Positions 6,160 to 6,549 of a stretch of 6,549 nt of DNA are shown here, one piece after another. The translations under genes and the position numbers were made by a program. The stretch comes from Bacteroidales bacterium (GTDB taxonomy: Bacteria > Bacteroidota > Bacteroidia > Bacteroidales > UBA12481): assembly GCA_021160155.1 (NCBI GenBank), contig JAGHDB010000366.1:1-6549 (forward strand). Reading direction: 5' to 3'. The notes beneath the pieces are model-generated. The model saw only the letters and a list, made by a program, of their open reading frames with translations. It was not told where the DNA came from and made no database searches. Numbering within the stretch: the stretch's first letter is position 1; each line of letters begins with the position of its first letter.

Positions 6160-6549
6160 GGCTTTTCATATTGCTTCGTACGTAGTGATGGCACACCGGG
6201 ATCCGTTCATTGTTACTCTCTCGAAACCTTTTTTGGTTTATTCGGTGAACAATTCTGTTATCCCGTTTACCTGCCTGGTTTTGTACATCTTGGATTACAT
6301 ATTGGGAGAGCGAAAGAGTTATTATTCTAAGGTTGCCCTTAAAAATTTATCCAGTGACATCTTAAACCCGGTGATCTATACGATGTCTATGAGCGATTGG
6401 TTTTTCAGGGTGCAACATTTTAAATACAATGGCAGGTGGTATGTGAAAGACAGGGCCTATATGCTGGAACATACTTTTAACAGCAATCTTGACTCTGTTT
6501 TAGATAAACTGCTAAAAGTCAGGCCACAGAAAAAGGGGTCATCCGAAGA
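6116..6549 (+). CDS. Unrecognised protein, 3' part missing at window edge
   Basis: This frame has no stop from 6107 to the end of the window, about 147 codons, which is unlikely by chance. The other strand of 6160-6549 carries no comparable frame. Starts are possible at 6116 (MTGKSMDM), 6131, 6137, 6158 (MAFHIAS) or 6188 (MAHRDPF). I list the longest, but a later one would remove the overlap with the opposite-strand gene. From 6188 the sequence holds a hydrophobic stretch, SVIPFTCLVLYILDYILG (6254-6307), that may be membrane-associated. It is followed by a charged soluble-looking part with VIYTMSMSDWFFRVQHF, a YNGRWYVKDRAY segment and LDSVLDKLLKVRPQKK near the edge. I recognise no family or motif and propose no function. 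Confidence 0.5.
   Translation, partial: MTGKSMDMATGTFIMAFHIASYVVMAHRDPFIVTLSKPFLVYSVNNSVIPFTCLVLYILDYILGERKSYYSKVALKNLSSDILNPVIYTMSMSDWFFRVQHFKYNGRWYVKDRAYMLEHTFNSNLDSVLDKLLKVRPQKKGSSE

Overview
The window looks like a piece of a Bacteroidota chromosome. Three things point there. The large secreted protein ends in a type IX secretion (Por) sorting domain. A DUF4252 protein, a family found mainly in this phylum, is present. The one convincing promoter has the phylum's -7 element TAnnTTTG (here TAACTTTG), and none of the starts has a clear Shine-Dalgarno sequence. I cannot place the organism more precisely. No RNA gene, insertion sequence, CRISPR array, tRNA or phage gene is visible.

Layout from left to right. 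(1) 35-745, plus strand: an exported glycine- and aromatic-rich protein, probably envelope-associated. (2) 731-1168, minus strand: a small four-helix membrane protein whose 3' end overlaps gene 1 by 15 bp. (3) 1169-1332: an intergenic stretch with a 28-bp near-palindrome, probably the terminator of the next gene. (4) 1333-1836, minus strand: an exported DUF4252 protein. (5) 1837-1996: a divergent intergenic region with a Bacteroidota-type promoter and a 12-bp stem-loop at the predicted transcription start, both facing the sulfatase. (6) 1997-3565, plus strand: a lipoprotein sulfatase of the formylglycine-dependent S1 type. (7) 3566-3628: a short convergent gap with an inverted repeat. (8) 3629-5869, minus strand: a secreted CotH-kinase-family protein with a T9SS sorting domain. 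(9) 5887-6159, minus strand: a small DUF2007-like protein 17 nt upstream of the CotH gene, perhaps in one operon with it. (10) 6116 to the window edge, plus strand: an unrecognised, incomplete reading frame head-to-head with gene 9.

Most products are predicted to act outside the cytoplasm: a surface or periplasmic sulfatase, a T9SS-exported CotH protein, an exported DUF4252 protein and an exported envelope protein. The sulfatase suggests use of sulfated glycans. No glycoside hydrolase, SusC/SusD pair, regulator or sulfatase-maturating enzyme is in the window, so this is not a visible polysaccharide utilisation locus. The genes are mostly single units in changing orientations, and I see no evidence of one multi-gene system. 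The least explained items are the right-edge reading frame, the hairpin at the sulfatase promoter and the palindrome at 1253-1280.
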